A stretch of DNA of 64,000 bases from Nostoc sp. GT001. Lineage in GTDB: Bacteria; Cyanobacteriota; Cyanobacteriia; Cyanobacteriales; Nostocaceae. The translations under genes were made by a program, and so were the position numbers. The notes beneath the pieces are model-generated. The model did not search any database, was not told the origin of the DNA, and was given only the letters and a program-made list of their open reading frames with translations. Shown piece after piece: positions 10,250-20,107 of the stretch. Where the stretch lies: assembly GCF_030382115.1 (NCBI RefSeq), contig NZ_JAUDRJ010000003.1:5579740-5643739 (forward strand), in the 5' to 3' direction. Within the stretch, counting starts at the first letter, position 1, and each line of letters starts with the position of its first letter.

Positions 10250-11992
10250 CTAGAAGGTGAAAGTAGTTCTGAGCGTACCGATAATAGCATCATCATTATC
10301 GCTGTTTTGACCAGGAGAGGTCAACCAGATTACACCAGGAGTTACAGAGATGTTATCCGACACACGATACTTGTAGAAGCCTTCAAAGTGGTAGGGTATA
10401 TCATTGTTGCCACCAAAACCTGGGCGGTTAAAGGAATAAGGTTCTGCACCAGCAAAAACACCTAAAACGTTACCTTTTTTACCGAAATCAGGTAAGGCTA
10501 CCCCTAAACCGTAGCTCCAAGCTTGATAATCATCACCTGCACCGACACCTGTAACGTCATGGTAAGAGACGAATCCACTAATGGATAGTTTGTCGCTAGG
10601 TCTAAACGCAGCCGACACACCGTAGGAGTTGCTGCTAGCTGGGGTTGCTACACCTCCTGCTAGACCGGCTGCATTACCTAAAAAGTTAGCTTGTCCAGTA
10701 CCTACATCAAAACCTCCAGTTGTTCCGTCTGTACCAGAGTCGAATAAAGCACCACTGGCACTATATCCGTGGACGTAGGTAGCAGCTAAAGCTACGCGAT
10801 CGCCTACACTAAAGTTCAACTGTCCTAAAGCGGCATAGTCGCCGTTGGTCAGACCTGAACTAAGAGCAGGATCGTTAGCTTGTGATGCCAAGTAACCCGC
10901 AGTGATTGAGCTATTTCCTAAAATACCACCACCTTTACCAAGGGGCAGATTGAGCGCTATACCAGCACCGCCACCAATCCTATAGATGGGACTTTCAGAA
11001 GCAAAGGTAGATAAAGCACCGTTACCACCGTCAGTATTATCAAAAAAGTAAGGATTGTTGACAGCAGCATAATGGCTGTGTCGTCCACCACTAGCTGCGA
11101 GGTAAACTTGGGCTGGGTCTACGGGAGCTTCATAAGTCAAGCGGTCTATCTTGACACTGTTGTTACCATCGCCGATACCAGCTTGAAATGTTTGTGTGCC
11201 TTCAGCAGTATTGAGTGGATTATTAGCGTTGTCAAATTGTGTAAAGGCTGTTGCATTACCAGCAGCGAGACGAGTATGTAAAACGTCTTTACCAGTGAAG
11301 CTGGTTTGCAAGTCTAAACGTACTCTGTTTTGGAAGACAGTATTGTTGTTGTCACCAGTGTTACCTCCAAACACATCAGTAACACCAAAAATGGCTTCAC
11401 CGACTAGTTTTGTGGTGGTGGAGAACTGATTCGCTTCCAATTCAGCAGTCCGCGCTTCTAAGGAATCTACACGACCACGTAGGGTTGCCAATTCTGCGGA
11501 AAATTCTTCTTGCAACCGTTGTAAGGTGGCTAAATCTTGTTTTGTTACCAAGTCAGCGGTTGCTGTGGCAATCAATTCGTTAACCCGATCCAAACAGGCA
11601 TTTAAACCAGCGGCAAATTCATAACGGGTCAAAGCACGATTACCGCGATAAGTCGCATTTGGATAACCTGCAATACAACCATAGCGTTCAACCAAGGACT
11701 GCAATGCTTGGAATGCCCAGTCAGTAGGTTGTACATCGGAAAATTGAGAAACCGATGTTACTTGAGACTGAGAATTACCTTGGTTGCCTTCACTGCTGTA
11801 GCGATTAACTTGATCTATGGTTGTTTGAGCCAATATTTCTGGCTGTTGGGCAACTTCGGTTACACCTAGTTGTTTGGCTGCTGATACTTGTGTGGTTGGG
11901 TTTGGGGCCGCCATTGCTGTTGCCGAAACTAACAATGTTGCTCCCAAAACTGCTGGGCTAACCACTAAGGATTTCCATAATAGATTAGACAT
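10250..11992 (-). CDS. Outer-membrane porin with SLH domain (OprB/iron-uptake porin type)
   Basis: The product is about 580 aa. A signal peptide ends near AMA-AP (about residue 28). Next come an SLH domain (FSDVQPTDWAFQALQSLVERYGCIAGY), a coiled-coil stretch (LQRLQEEFSAELATLRGRV), and a long Gly/Asn-rich beta-barrel of the OprB/carbohydrate-selective porin type ending in ..TLRTTFTF with a terminal Phe. Such Som-type porins dominate the cyanobacterial outer membrane, with the SLH domain holding the peptidoglycan-linked polysaccharide. The ATG at 11992 is chosen because AGGAG lies about 10 bases upstream. A GTG six codons earlier is less likely. Confidence 0.9.
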   Translation of the reverse strand: MSNLLWKSLVVSPAVLGATLLVSATAMAAPNPTTQVSAAKQLGVTEVAQQPEILAQTTIDQVNRYSSEGNQGNSQSQVTSVSQFSDVQPTDWAFQALQSLVERYGCIAGYPNATYRGNRALTRYEFAAGLNACLDRVNELIATATADLVTKQDLATLQRLQEEFSAELATLRGRVDSLEARTAELEANQFSTTTKLVGEAIFGVTDVFGGNTGDNNNTVFQNRVRLDLQTSFTGKDVLHTRLAAGNATAFTQFDNANNPLNTAEGTQTFQAGIGDGNNSVKIDRLTYEAPVDPAQVYLAASGGRHSHYAAVNNPYFFDNTDGGNGALSTFASESPIYRIGGGAGIALNLPLGKGGGILGNSSITAGYLASQANDPALSSGLTNGDYAALGQLNFSVGDRVALAATYVHGYSASGALFDSGTDGTTGGFDVGTGQANFLGNAAGLAGGVATPASSNSYGVSAAFRPSDKLSISGFVSYHDVTGVGAGDDYQAWSYGLGVALPDFGKKGNVLGVFAGAEPYSFNRPGFGGNNDIPYHFEGFYKYRVSDNISVTPGVIWLTSPGQNSDNDDAIIGTLRTTFTF

Positions 11993-12482
11993 TTTCACTT
12001 TACTCCTCACACCTTGTTTAGATAATTGGTTTCGTTACACCTAATTCTCGAAAATGCGACATCTCATTGAAACCTATGGATGAGGCATAGTTGTCACTAC
12101 TACAATTCTAGTTTTTGCAAAGCTAATAAACGATTAACTTTGGGTTAAAAACTGATGTGATTAACTTATGCAAAAACATATCTTTATATCATAACATTAT
12201 AAAACATCTGATCTAGATGGCAAGATTGCAGCGATCGCCTTAATAACTGTCACACAGACTTATCTAAATATCTAAGCAGGGAGTAGGGTTTGGGTCATTC
12301 ACTCTCTATGCAGGCTAAATTGCTGAAAGCCTAAGACATTTAGCAGTTTGCCATCAAAAATCACTTCTTCCACTGACCTATGGTATAAATTTCATGCCAG
12401 TTAGAACACACTAGCTCGGCTATATAAACCGTATATCGCAGTGACTTTCTGTAGTCTGGTGCAAGATGTTAGAAGAAATCAG
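11993..12482. other. Intergenic region upstream of the porin
   Basis: These 490 bases are AT-rich and hold no gene. They should contain the porin promoter (minus strand) and a long leader. No clear operator could be assigned. Confidence 0.5.
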
Positions 12483-12764
12483 TTAGTTGATCTGGGAAAT
12501 CACCCGTGCTACATCAAAGTCTGACTGCGTCAATCCGCCTGCATCATGTGTTGTAAGTGTAATCTTCACTTTATTGTAGGAAATTTCTATATTTGGATGA
12601 TGTCCCGCTGATTCAGTCAGCTCAACCAGCTTATTGACAAACTCAATTGCTGCAATAAAATCTTTGAATGTGCGGGTAATCTGCAACTTGGAGTCTTTAA
12701 CAGTCCAATCTGACAGAATCTTTGCCTGTTCTTGAATTTCCGCTTCGGTGAGTAGTTGTGGCAT
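12483..12764 (-). CDS. Pterin-4a-carbinolamine dehydratase
   Basis: The 93-aa protein matches the whole PCD/DCoH family length. The signature ESAGHHPNIEISYNKVKI (H55, H56, P57) carries the active-site His pair, and THDAGGLTQSDFDVA follows as in the family. The enzyme dehydrates 4a-hydroxy-tetrahydropterins. In cyanobacteria this could serve pterin recycling or another process. The start is ATG 12764. Confidence 0.9.
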   Translation of the reverse strand: MPQLLTEAEIQEQAKILSDWTVKDSKLQITRTFKDFIAAIEFVNKLVELTESAGHHPNIEISYNKVKITLTTHDAGGLTQSDFDVARVISQIN

Positions 12765-13056
12765 ATCAAGAAATTCCTACTTATATATTTGTTACAACAT
12801 TTTGCATCTGACAAAGGCAAACTGCTTTTATTCTCCACACACAAAGTATGGGAGGATAAATTAAGCCACAATTCGTGTGTCTAGATTTAAATAGGGCTTG
12901 GTAGATAGACGCTATTTCTCACATTTGGTCATATACTCCAAGGTTAAAGGCAAGATATTTATGCTTTTTAAGAAAACTTAAATCGGTTGCCTTTGTTCAC
13001 GGCAGCCATCGCTATCTATTTTTTAAAAGCAACCATTGAAAAAACAAAAATCACCC

Positions 13057-13106
13057 CTAAAAAACTATCCGCCCTGATTTAGATCAGACGATCTAAATCA
13101 GAGCGG
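13057..13106 (-). terminator. Strong intrinsic terminator
   Basis: On the minus strand CCGC-t-CTGATTTAGATC pairs with GATCTAAATCAG-g-GCGG around a GTCT loop, and ATAGTTTTTT follows. It ends the structured-RNA unit described at 13106-13330. No long gene ends just upstream on this strand. Confidence 0.88.
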
Positions 13107-13330
13107 TCTAGCGGGTCTTCAGGTTGCAACCAGACTGCCGGAAGGAACTCCGAGCTTGCCTAGCTACTTGAGCTAACTTAGTATCTCAAAGATAACTAAG
13201 GCTAACTTTTAGAGAACAGCCCCGGCGCGCAGCCGACTAACTGCAACCTGATGACCCATGCATTTACTACTTTCTATCATGGGCATCACCTCCTTATTGC
13301 CTAAGCGGTCTTAGTTTCAAAAGGGCAGAG
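13106..13330 (-). ncRNA. Structured RNA / leader transcript candidate
   Basis: The minus-strand unit lies between the psbD terminator (13401-13430) and its own terminator (13057-13106). A long-range helix pairs 13242-13257 (gggtcatcaggttgca on the minus strand) with 13113-13128, giving 15 pairs and a single A.A mismatch. It encloses about 113 bases that can fold further, for example CTTAGTTATCT with AGATACTAAG around TTG and GCCGG with CCGGC. The long-rod shape recalls 6S RNA, but the leading part contains a good ribosome site and a 23-codon frame (13209-13280), so it may be a leader peptide or attenuator. No known RNA family was recognised. Confidence 0.55.
13209..13280 (-). CDS. 23-codon small ORF with strong ribosome site
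   Basis: AGGAGG at 13288-13293 (minus strand) stands 7 bases before ATG 13280. The frame encodes MIESSKCMGHQVAVSRLRAG plus AVL and then TAA. Codons 8-13 form the 5' arm of the long helix described for the surrounding RNA, so translation would open that helix. It could be a regulatory leader peptide or a small protein. I do not recognise it. An alternative ATG two codons upstream has poor spacing. Confidence 0.45.
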   Translation of the reverse strand: MIESSKCMGHQVAVSRLRAGAVL

Positions 13331-13400
13331 AATTTACTCTGGGTTCATAACCTTCACCTAACATAACATATAAATTTAGAGATATTAACCATATATAGAA

Positions 13401-13430
13401 GAAAAATCTCCCACCTCTTTGATGGGAGAT
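13401..13430 (-). terminator. Intrinsic terminator downstream of psbD copy
   Basis: On the minus strand ATCTCCCA, a nine-base loop and TGGGAGAT are followed by TTTTCTTCT, about 120 bases after the psbD stop. Confidence 0.8.
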
Positions 13431-13549
13431 TACTGGAGAATAGTGAAAATTGACACTTTATTGGCTGATTAAAAGGAGATTATTTTATCTAGGTCTGTCA
13501 ATTTTCGCCAACCACAACCCTAATTCAGGTCATGGTCAAATTTGAATTC

Positions 13550-14607
<1,058 letters not shown>

Positions 14608-14960
14608 TAGAGCAAATCTCCAAATGTTTATAAGTACAGGTTGTATCTGTATTATAGATGGCCATATAAGAGCCTTCCATAAGCAGAAAGTTAACCAGGT
14701 TGTTAACCAAGTTTACAATTTTTTACACACCTTTAATCATATTAGGTGTAAATCGCTAATTTTTCTAGGGGTTTTGTAATAAAAATTAATTTTTTATCCA
14801 GATGAGGTAGATAGAGCAGATGAGCACAGAGGAAAGAGGTAATTTGAATTCTCCCCCTTGCGCCCTGCCCCCTGCCCCTCTGCCTCTTCTAATGCCCATT
14901 TTCCTAGAATCAGTCAGCTGACGCTAAAATGAGTCCACAGTTAAATTTGATTATTGCTAA
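14608..14960. other. Divergent intergenic region between psbD copy and UPF0367 gene
   Basis: These 350 bases hold the promoters of the two divergent units. A direct repeat of 'gttaacca' (about 14691-14715) lies upstream of psbD. The remainder is a C-rich low-complexity stretch (about 14855-14895). No gene is seen. Confidence 0.5.
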
Positions 14961-15233
14961 ATGTTTACCATCGATTTAAGCATCAGAAACACTGCTTTCC
15001 CGATCTCAGTACAACGTAAGTCAGCAGAGGATGCTGAGGCTGTCTATCAGCTAATTTTGGCAGCAATCCGTTCTGGGAACCCTGACATTGTAGAACTCAA
15101 GTGCGAAGGCAAGACAGAGAAAAAAATTGCTGTCCGCGCTAGTGAAATTTCTGGAGTGCAGATTGTTCAGAAAGATGGTACAACTCCTGGTGGCGGCAGA
15201 CCACCTGGCTTTTTCGCTGTAGCTGCTGAGTAA
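14961..15233 (+). CDS. UPF0367-type conserved cyanobacterial protein
   Basis: The product is a 90-aa soluble protein, MFTIDLSIRNTAFPISVQRK.., with a mixed beta-alpha N-terminal half, a KTEKKIAVRASEISGVQI strand region and a glycine-proline tail (GGGRPPGFF). It matches my memory of the UPF0367 family, restricted to cyanobacteria and without known function. It ends 13 bp before an ABC ATPase gene and is likely co-transcribed with it. Confidence 0.7.
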   Translation: MFTIDLSIRNTAFPISVQRKSAEDAEAVYQLILAAIRSGNPDIVELKCEGKTEKKIAVRASEISGVQIVQKDGTTPGGGRPPGFFAVAAE

Positions 15234-15246
15234 CCAAGGTTGACAA

Positions 15247-15924
15247 ATGGCTCAAGTGGGCATTGAGGTCAAGGATTTAAATTTCAGTTGGCCTAATGGA
15301 GAGAAAGTGATCAAATCTTGCTCTTTAGAAGTACCCAAGGGTGAGTTTTGGATGCTCTTGGGTACAAATGGCAGCGGAAAATCTACTTTACTGAGACTGC
15401 TGGCGGGGTTATTAGCTCCTGAATCTGGCGAAATTCGGGTTTTACAACCCGTTGGCTTTGTCTTCCAAAATCCGGATCATCAACTGGTGATGCCAACGGT
15501 TGGTGCTGATGTGGCTTTTGGATTGGTGGAAGAAAAGTTGCCACCTGCTGCTACCAGAGCCAGGGTTGAGGAGGCGTTAGGAGCGGTGAATTTGCTTACT
15601 TTGCAACGACGCCCTATCTATGCACTTTCTGGCGGACAGAAACAGCGAGTCGCGATCGCAGGTGCGATCGCCCGTCGCTGTGAAGTTCTATTATTAGATG
15701 AACCCACTGCTTTACTAGATCCAGATAGCCAGTTGGATTTAGTTGCTGGTGTCCGCCGCCTTGTCAAAAGTCGAGGTATTACAGCCCTTTGGGTGACACA
15801 TCGATTAGATGAGCTAAATTACTGTGACGGCGCTTTTTTGCTAGAAAAAGGCTCTTTGGTTGATAGTGGGGAAGCCCAACGCCTCAAACAACGTCTGATG
15901 GAGGTACACAGCGAAGCCTCTTAA
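15247..15924 (+). CDS. ABC transporter ATP-binding protein, CbiO/EcfA-like
   Basis: The 225-aa protein is a single nucleotide-binding domain. Its motifs are Walker A GTNGSGKST (39-47), Q-loop VFQNPDHQLVMPTV, signature LSGGQKQRVAIAGA, Walker B EVLLLDEPTALLD and H-loop THRLDEL. The Q-loop form 'NPDHQ' is typical of energy-coupling-factor and cobalt/nickel-type ATPases. No membrane subunit is adjacent, so the substrate is open. An intrinsic terminator follows about 60 bases later. Confidence 0.85.
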   Translation: MAQVGIEVKDLNFSWPNGEKVIKSCSLEVPKGEFWMLLGTNGSGKSTLLRLLAGLLAPESGEIRVLQPVGFVFQNPDHQLVMPTVGADVAFGLVEEKLPPAATRARVEEALGAVNLLTLQRRPIYALSGGQKQRVAIAGAIARRCEVLLLDEPTALLDPDSQLDLVAGVRRLVKSRGITALWVTHRLDELNYCDGAFLLEKGSLVDSGEAQRLKQRLMEVHSEAS

Positions 15925-15985
15925 TTGAGTGCTGAGTAAAATTCATTGTACTTAGCACTCCTGAATACTACTAATAAAGAACTGT

Positions 15986-16015
15986 AACGCGCCTTTTAAA
16001 CAAAGGCGCGTTTTA
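15986..16015 (+). terminator. Intrinsic terminator after ABC ATPase
   Basis: AACGCGCCTTT pairs perfectly with AAAGGCGCGTT around a short loop and is followed by TTTAAG. It lies about 60 bases downstream of the ATPase stop. Confidence 0.82.
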
Positions 16016-16159
16016 AGTTGGTGGGTCTATCTGAAGTTTGAGTTTTGTGAGGCTGCCGTATTTTTTATTCTGTGTAGCATAGTGTTACAGACTATGCATC
16101 AATTATTATAAAACTTATGAATGAATTTTGTTAACTCTAGAAAATTGTGATCAAAAACC

Positions 16160-16711
16160 ATGCCCCGTTCCTTACTCCAAGCCGTTTTGTTAGTGGACGG
16201 CTACAATATCATAGGCGCTTGGCCTTGCCTTAAAAAAACGCGTGATAGCGTTGGATTAGAGGCTGCACGGGGCGAACTTGTGGAAGCGATGACTGGTTAT
16301 AGTGCGTTTCAAGGTTACACAACTCAGATAGTTTTTGATGCCCAATATCAGAACACCTCTAGTAATAAAGAAATTATTACTGAGCTTTTATCTGTTTATT
16401 ACACTGATTTTGGGCAAACCGCAGATACTTATATTGAAAAATCCTGCGCTTCTTTTCGCCACCAAATAGCCCAATCTTTGATTTCTCGTGTGATTGTTGC
16501 TACATCAGATCGGGCACAGCAGTTGATGATCCAAGGATATGGGGCTGAATGGTTGTCAGCACAGCAACTCTGTGGGGAAGTGGAAACCACTGTATGCCGG
16601 ATGCGACAGAAGTATCATACGCGCAAACAATCTAAGAGTCGGTTTTTAGCTAATGCCATTGATGCTAAGGCGCGGCAGCGTCTGGCTGAATTACGAATGG
16701 GATTACAGTAG
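16160..16711 (+). CDS. NYN-domain (YacP/Rae1-like) ribonuclease
   Basis: The 183-aa protein has the NYN/PIN-like signature LLVDGYNIIGAWP at 11-23, a conserved Asp in VFDAQY, QTADTYIEK with further acidic residues, and VIVATSDRAQQ. This is the pattern of Bacillus YacP/Rae1, a ribosome-associated endoribonuclease. The tail (QKYHTRKQSKSRFLANAIDA) is basic. The cyanobacterial role is inferred from the family only. Confidence 0.82.
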   Translation: MPRSLLQAVLLVDGYNIIGAWPCLKKTRDSVGLEAARGELVEAMTGYSAFQGYTTQIVFDAQYQNTSSNKEIITELLSVYYTDFGQTADTYIEKSCASFRHQIAQSLISRVIVATSDRAQQLMIQGYGAEWLSAQQLCGEVETTVCRMRQKYHTRKQSKSRFLANAIDAKARQRLAELRMGLQ

Positions 16712-16855
16712 ATATTTAGTATCTCAGAGTCTCTGCTTAAGTTCCTGAATCGATTTTGGCTGCAAAATTTCTCTAAATTAACTATCTAAAAAAAATATTG
16801 GCGAAAGTACTTGCCAAATACTATTTTTAGCCCTAAGATTATAAATCGTGAGTGG

Positions 16856-16927
<72 letters not shown>

Positions 16928-16951
16928 TTTATCAATTTTGGATTTTAAATT

Positions 16952-18127
16952 TTGGATTCTAGATTATCCATCAGAGACTTATGGTCGCTTGACTCGGCTG
17001 TGACGTTTCTGAATCATGGGTCTTTTGGTGCTTGTCCTAAACAAGTGCTGGAATTTCAACAACGTTTGCGATCGCACCTCGAACATGAACCCTTACGCTT
17101 TTTTGGTAGGGAATGGGAACCTCTGCTAGACGATGCCAGAAGTAAGTTAGCGGCGTTTGTAGGTGCTGATGTGCAGGATTTGGTATTTGTCCCCAATGCG
17201 ACGACTGGCGTTAATTCGGTGTTAAGGTCGCTGACGTTTTCACCAGAGGACGAAATACTTACAACCAACCACGAATATAATGCTTGCCGCAATGCACTTG
17301 ATTTTATTGCCAGTCGCACTGGTGCGCGGGTGGTAGTGGCAAAAATTCCTTTCCCCATTGACTCGCCACAGCAAGTAATCGCAGCAGTAATTGAGCGAGT
17401 TTCACCAAAAACACGATTAGCACTTTTGGATCATGTTACCAGTCAGACAGGGCTAATTTTCCCGATGCAAGAGTTGGCGAAGGAGTTGCAACAACGGGGT
17501 GTAGATACATTGATAGATGGGGCACATGCGCCTGGAATGATTTCTCTCGATTTACGAGAGATTGACGCAACTTATTACACCGGGAATTGTCATAAATGGC
17601 TGTGTGCGCCTAAAGGGGCAGCATTTTTGTATGTGCGACGAGATAAACAGTCAGAAATTCGTCCTCTGACAATTAGCCACGGGACAAATTCGCCACGCAC
17701 TGATAAAAGCCGCTTTCAGTTGGAATTTGACTGGACAGGTACAGACGATCCTACAGCTTATATGTGTGTACCGGAAGCGATCGCTTTTATGGGTTCCTTG
17801 TTACCTGGTGGGTGGAAAGAATTGAGACAGCAAAATCATCAGCTAGTGTTGCAGGGAAGACAGCTACTTTGTGAAGCGTTGGAGGTGCAGCCGCCTTGTC
17901 CAGAGGAGATGATTGGTTCAATGGCGGTTGTGCCAATGCCTACGATATTGGAAAACCGCGATTTCATGTCTGTACACGATGAGTTGTTTGATAAGTTTGG
18001 TATTCAAGTGCAGGTGATGCCGTGGCAGGAAAAACCTCGGCTGTTGGTAAGGATTTCGGCGCAGATTTACAATACTTTAGAGCAGTATGAGTATTTGGCA
18101 AAGGTGCTAAAGGGGTTGTGCTGTTAA
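16952..18127 (+). CDS. Class V aminotransferase-fold PLP enzyme (isopenicillin-N epimerase-like)
   Basis: The product is about 391 aa. Family landmarks are TFLNHGSFGACP near the N terminus, VPNATTGVNSVLRSL, the PLP-phosphate and ring contacts IDGAHAPGMISLDL, and the PLP lysine in YYTGNCHKWLCAPKGAAFL. These fit the isopenicillin-N-epimerase/cysteine-desulfurase-like branch. The substrate is not predictable. The start is TTG 16952, 25 bases after the tRNA. No clear ribosome site is present, and the conserved block begins only about 16 residues in, so the start could lie slightly further downstream. Confidence 0.8.
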   Translation: MDSRLSIRDLWSLDSAVTFLNHGSFGACPKQVLEFQQRLRSHLEHEPLRFFGREWEPLLDDARSKLAAFVGADVQDLVFVPNATTGVNSVLRSLTFSPEDEILTTNHEYNACRNALDFIASRTGARVVVAKIPFPIDSPQQVIAAVIERVSPKTRLALLDHVTSQTGLIFPMQELAKELQQRGVDTLIDGAHAPGMISLDLREIDATYYTGNCHKWLCAPKGAAFLYVRRDKQSEIRPLTISHGTNSPRTDKSRFQLEFDWTGTDDPTAYMCVPEAIAFMGSLLPGGWKELRQQNHQLVLQGRQLLCEALEVQPPCPEEMIGSMAVVPMPTILENRDFMSVHDELFDKFGIQVQVMPWQEKPRLLVRISAQIYNTLEQYEYLAKVLKGLCC

Positions 18128-18208
18128 TCTAGTTTAGGAAATTGGCGATCGCTTCAATGCTTTGTTCTGCACTATTGGCAGTCAACATTGGGCCATTTGC
18201 CAAATAGA

Positions 18209-18427
18209 TATTTTCATTGAAGATCCCAGGCTATTTGTCGGTCGTAAAGATGAATTACACGCGATCGCTCTCTCCTGCGCCGGATAATCCACGGGGAAAC
18301 TCCCACACAGCAAGACAAAGGCGTTATCCGCAAACTAACGCGAAAAGAAATCTTGACTCCAGAAGGCAATGCTTTTCAAGTGCCTTTGGTACAAAAATAT
18401 ATAGAACAGTTGCTAGAAGAAGAATAA
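18209..18427 (+). pseudogene. Remnant of an AAA-type ATPase gene
   Basis: An N-terminal-like segment, IFIEDPRLFVGRKDELHAIA (18209-18268), resembles the sensor-ATPase 'FVGRxxEL' entry motif. After a lost middle, a C-terminal segment in another frame, RKLTRKEILTPEGNAFQVPL.., ends at TAA 18427. The arrangement fits a gene collapsed by internal deletion and frameshift. A dispersed 'gggcaggatgcccaccc' repeat follows at about 18503-18522, with a related copy near 37690. Confidence 0.45.
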
Positions 18428-18607
18428 GCGGGGTTGCATATTTGCGGGATGATTTTACTATTTTTGTGAGATGGGCAACATGAGCGTCCCTTGTATTTCC
18501 GGGCGGGCAGGATGCCCACCCCACAAGAATCATCCCTTAATTCAGCAACGCCGAATAAGCTTAATTCGTAGTTCGTAATTACCGCTTGTTAATTTGTTTT
18601 GATTGCA

Positions 18608-18820
18608 ATTTTCGTTATAAACATTACGAGTTTTGTTAGCAACGCTACGAGTTTTGTTACAAACACTACGAGTTTCGTTAGTAACGCTACGATTTTCGTT
18701 ACAAACACTACGAGTTTTGTTAGCAACGCTACGATTTTCGTTACAAACATAACGATTTTTGTTACAAACACCACGATTTTGTTACAAATAACATAATTTT
18801 CGTTACAAACATAACGATTT
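18608..18820. repeat. 21-bp tandem array, about 10 units
   Basis: Units start near 18627, 18648, 18669, 18690, 18711, 18732, 18753 and 18774, with degenerate ends. The consensus is cgaKtttYgttacaaacacta, and two spacer types alternate (GTTAGCAAC and GTTACAAAC). Every unit has the quasi-palindrome GTT-NNN-AAC. The 21-bp period equals two helical turns, so identical sites face one side of the DNA. The array is open in frames on both strands only because the period is a multiple of three. It lies between the converging ends of the PLP-enzyme remnant region and the M56 gene. Confidence 0.8.
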
Positions 18821-18848
18821 CGTGCTGTAGTAGCTTTTTAAATTCAAC

Positions 18849-19691
18849 TTAACTATGAAATATCACAGTCAGTAGAGGTAGGAACGCCAACAGAAAGCCA
18901 TGCCACGATTGCAATTGAGCTTCTGGGGTTGCTTCTGTTGGTGCTAATAAAGCTTCTACTCTTTGTTCTAAACGATCTGCACCAGAGGAACCTAATGCAG
19001 CACAGCAAATTTCCGATAAAACGGGGCCGCTACTAACCACTAATAAAAGTGATTCTGCTAGCACCAGAGGGTCTACCTGCAATGCTGCATAACTGTCAGC
19101 ACGGAGTTCGCGCAAAGCTAAAAGTTCTTCCCACAAAGGCTCTGTATTTGGCAACCATGCAGTGCAAGAACGCACCCAACCCAGCCAGAAAAACCAGAAT
19201 GTATCCCTGTAATGGTGATGCCCTTGCTCATGGGCTAAGACGCTTTCTAAATGAGCGGGTGAGAGAGTTTGTACTAATCCTTGGCTAACTACTAGCTCTG
19301 GTTGCCAAAAACCGATTTGACCTGCAAACAACGCGCCCGTTTGCAGCAGTCTGGCTCGTCTATCGCCAACATTCACTAAGGGGCAGTTACGGGCAGATTC
19401 TACAGACTGCCAACCCTGGAAAGCAAGTTTAATGCATGAAATGGCAAAAAATGCCAAATAAATTAATGCTAGTAAATAGCTAATTGAGCCTGTATACATC
19501 CCGCCCATTTGTCCTTGAGGCCCCATGAACAGCACCGCGATCGCTGTCATAAAAATTAGCAAGGGCGGGAAGAGAAACAAAAATAGCGATCGCTGCCACC
19601 GCCGACTCCAATTGCCTTGGGGTTGATTCCAAGTGGATCTTAACCACCAGGCAACTGCCAAAGCATTCAAAATCATTATTAGATGCATCAT
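18849..19691 (-). CDS. M56-family membrane metallopeptidase (BlaR1-like)
   Basis: The 280-aa protein has hydrophobic segments near residues 2-18, 37-57, 67-90 and 162-175 and the C terminus. The zinc motif is HEQGH at 154-158, with a third-ligand region ALRELRADSYAA. In BlaR1/MecR1 this domain cleaves the BlaI/MecI repressor. No penicillin-binding sensor domain follows, so the inducing signal is unknown. It overlaps the upstream BlaI-type gene by 4 nt (ATGA), a coupled regulator-protease pair. Confidence 0.87.
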   Translation of the reverse strand: MMHLIMILNALAVAWWLRSTWNQPQGNWSRRWQRSLFLFLFPPLLIFMTAIAVLFMGPQGQMGGMYTGSISYLLALIYLAFFAISCIKLAFQGWQSVESARNCPLVNVGDRRARLLQTGALFAGQIGFWQPELVVSQGLVQTLSPAHLESVLAHEQGHHHYRDTFWFFWLGWVRSCTAWLPNTEPLWEELLALRELRADSYAALQVDPLVLAESLLLVVSSGPVLSEICCAALGSSGADRLEQRVEALLAPTEATPEAQLQSWHGFLLAFLPLLTVIFHS

Positions 19692-20107
19692 TGTTCCTCC
19701 CTGGCTTGGCGTGCAGATTGAATCCGTTTGGCGATCGCTGCTATTTGCTCACTAGCTGCTTCATCTAGACTATCGGCAAAGGCAGCAATAACATCGGGAT
19801 TTCCCACCGCGAGAAATCGCTGTAACTGCTCGTGAGCTTTGATTACATCTGATTGCTGCTTACTCAGCATTGGCCGCCAATAGAATGCCCGCTCTTTCTT
19901 ATCGCAGGCCAGCCAACCTTTATCAGTGAGGCGACGTAAAACTGTGGTTACAGAAGTATACGCTAATTCGCGGTTGGGATCGGCGAGGATGCGATCGTGT
20001 ACATCCTTGACTGTGGCTGAACCAAGTTCCCAGATAATATTTAAAATTTCCGCTTCCAACGGGCCTAAAGATAGTTGTTTAGGGCGGTAGTCGGGTAAAG
20101 GTGCCAT
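19688..20107 (-). CDS. BlaI/MecI/CopY-family repressor
   Basis: The 139-aa winged-helix repressor shows LGPLEAEILNIIWELGSATVKDV.., AYTSVTTVLRRLTDKGWL and the wing KKERAFYWRPMLS. The C-terminal half is helical, for dimerisation. The protease cleavage site is expected in that half, but I cannot point to it. The partner M56 peptidase is encoded immediately downstream. No beta-lactamase is nearby, so targets must be elsewhere. Confidence 0.88.
   Translation of the reverse strand: MAPLPDYRPKQLSLGPLEAEILNIIWELGSATVKDVHDRILADPNRELAYTSVTTVLRRLTDKGWLACDKKERAFYWRPMLSKQQSDVIKAHEQLQRFLAVGNPDVIAAFADSLDEAASEQIAAIAKRIQSARQAREEQ

Noticed and set aside
13130..13160. Signal recognition particle RNA (GGAAGGAA motif)
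   Set aside because: Only a short partial match, in the wrong strand relative to the terminator.
18589..18796. Protein genes on both strands through the 21-bp array
   Set aside because: Open only because the period is a multiple of three. The products are pure 7-residue repeats without a ribosome site.
18608..18820. CRISPR array
   Set aside because: The 21-bp units are contiguous with no unique spacers, and no cas genes are nearby.
18849..20107. Beta-lactam resistance system
   Set aside because: No penicillin sensor domain and no beta-lactamase in the window.
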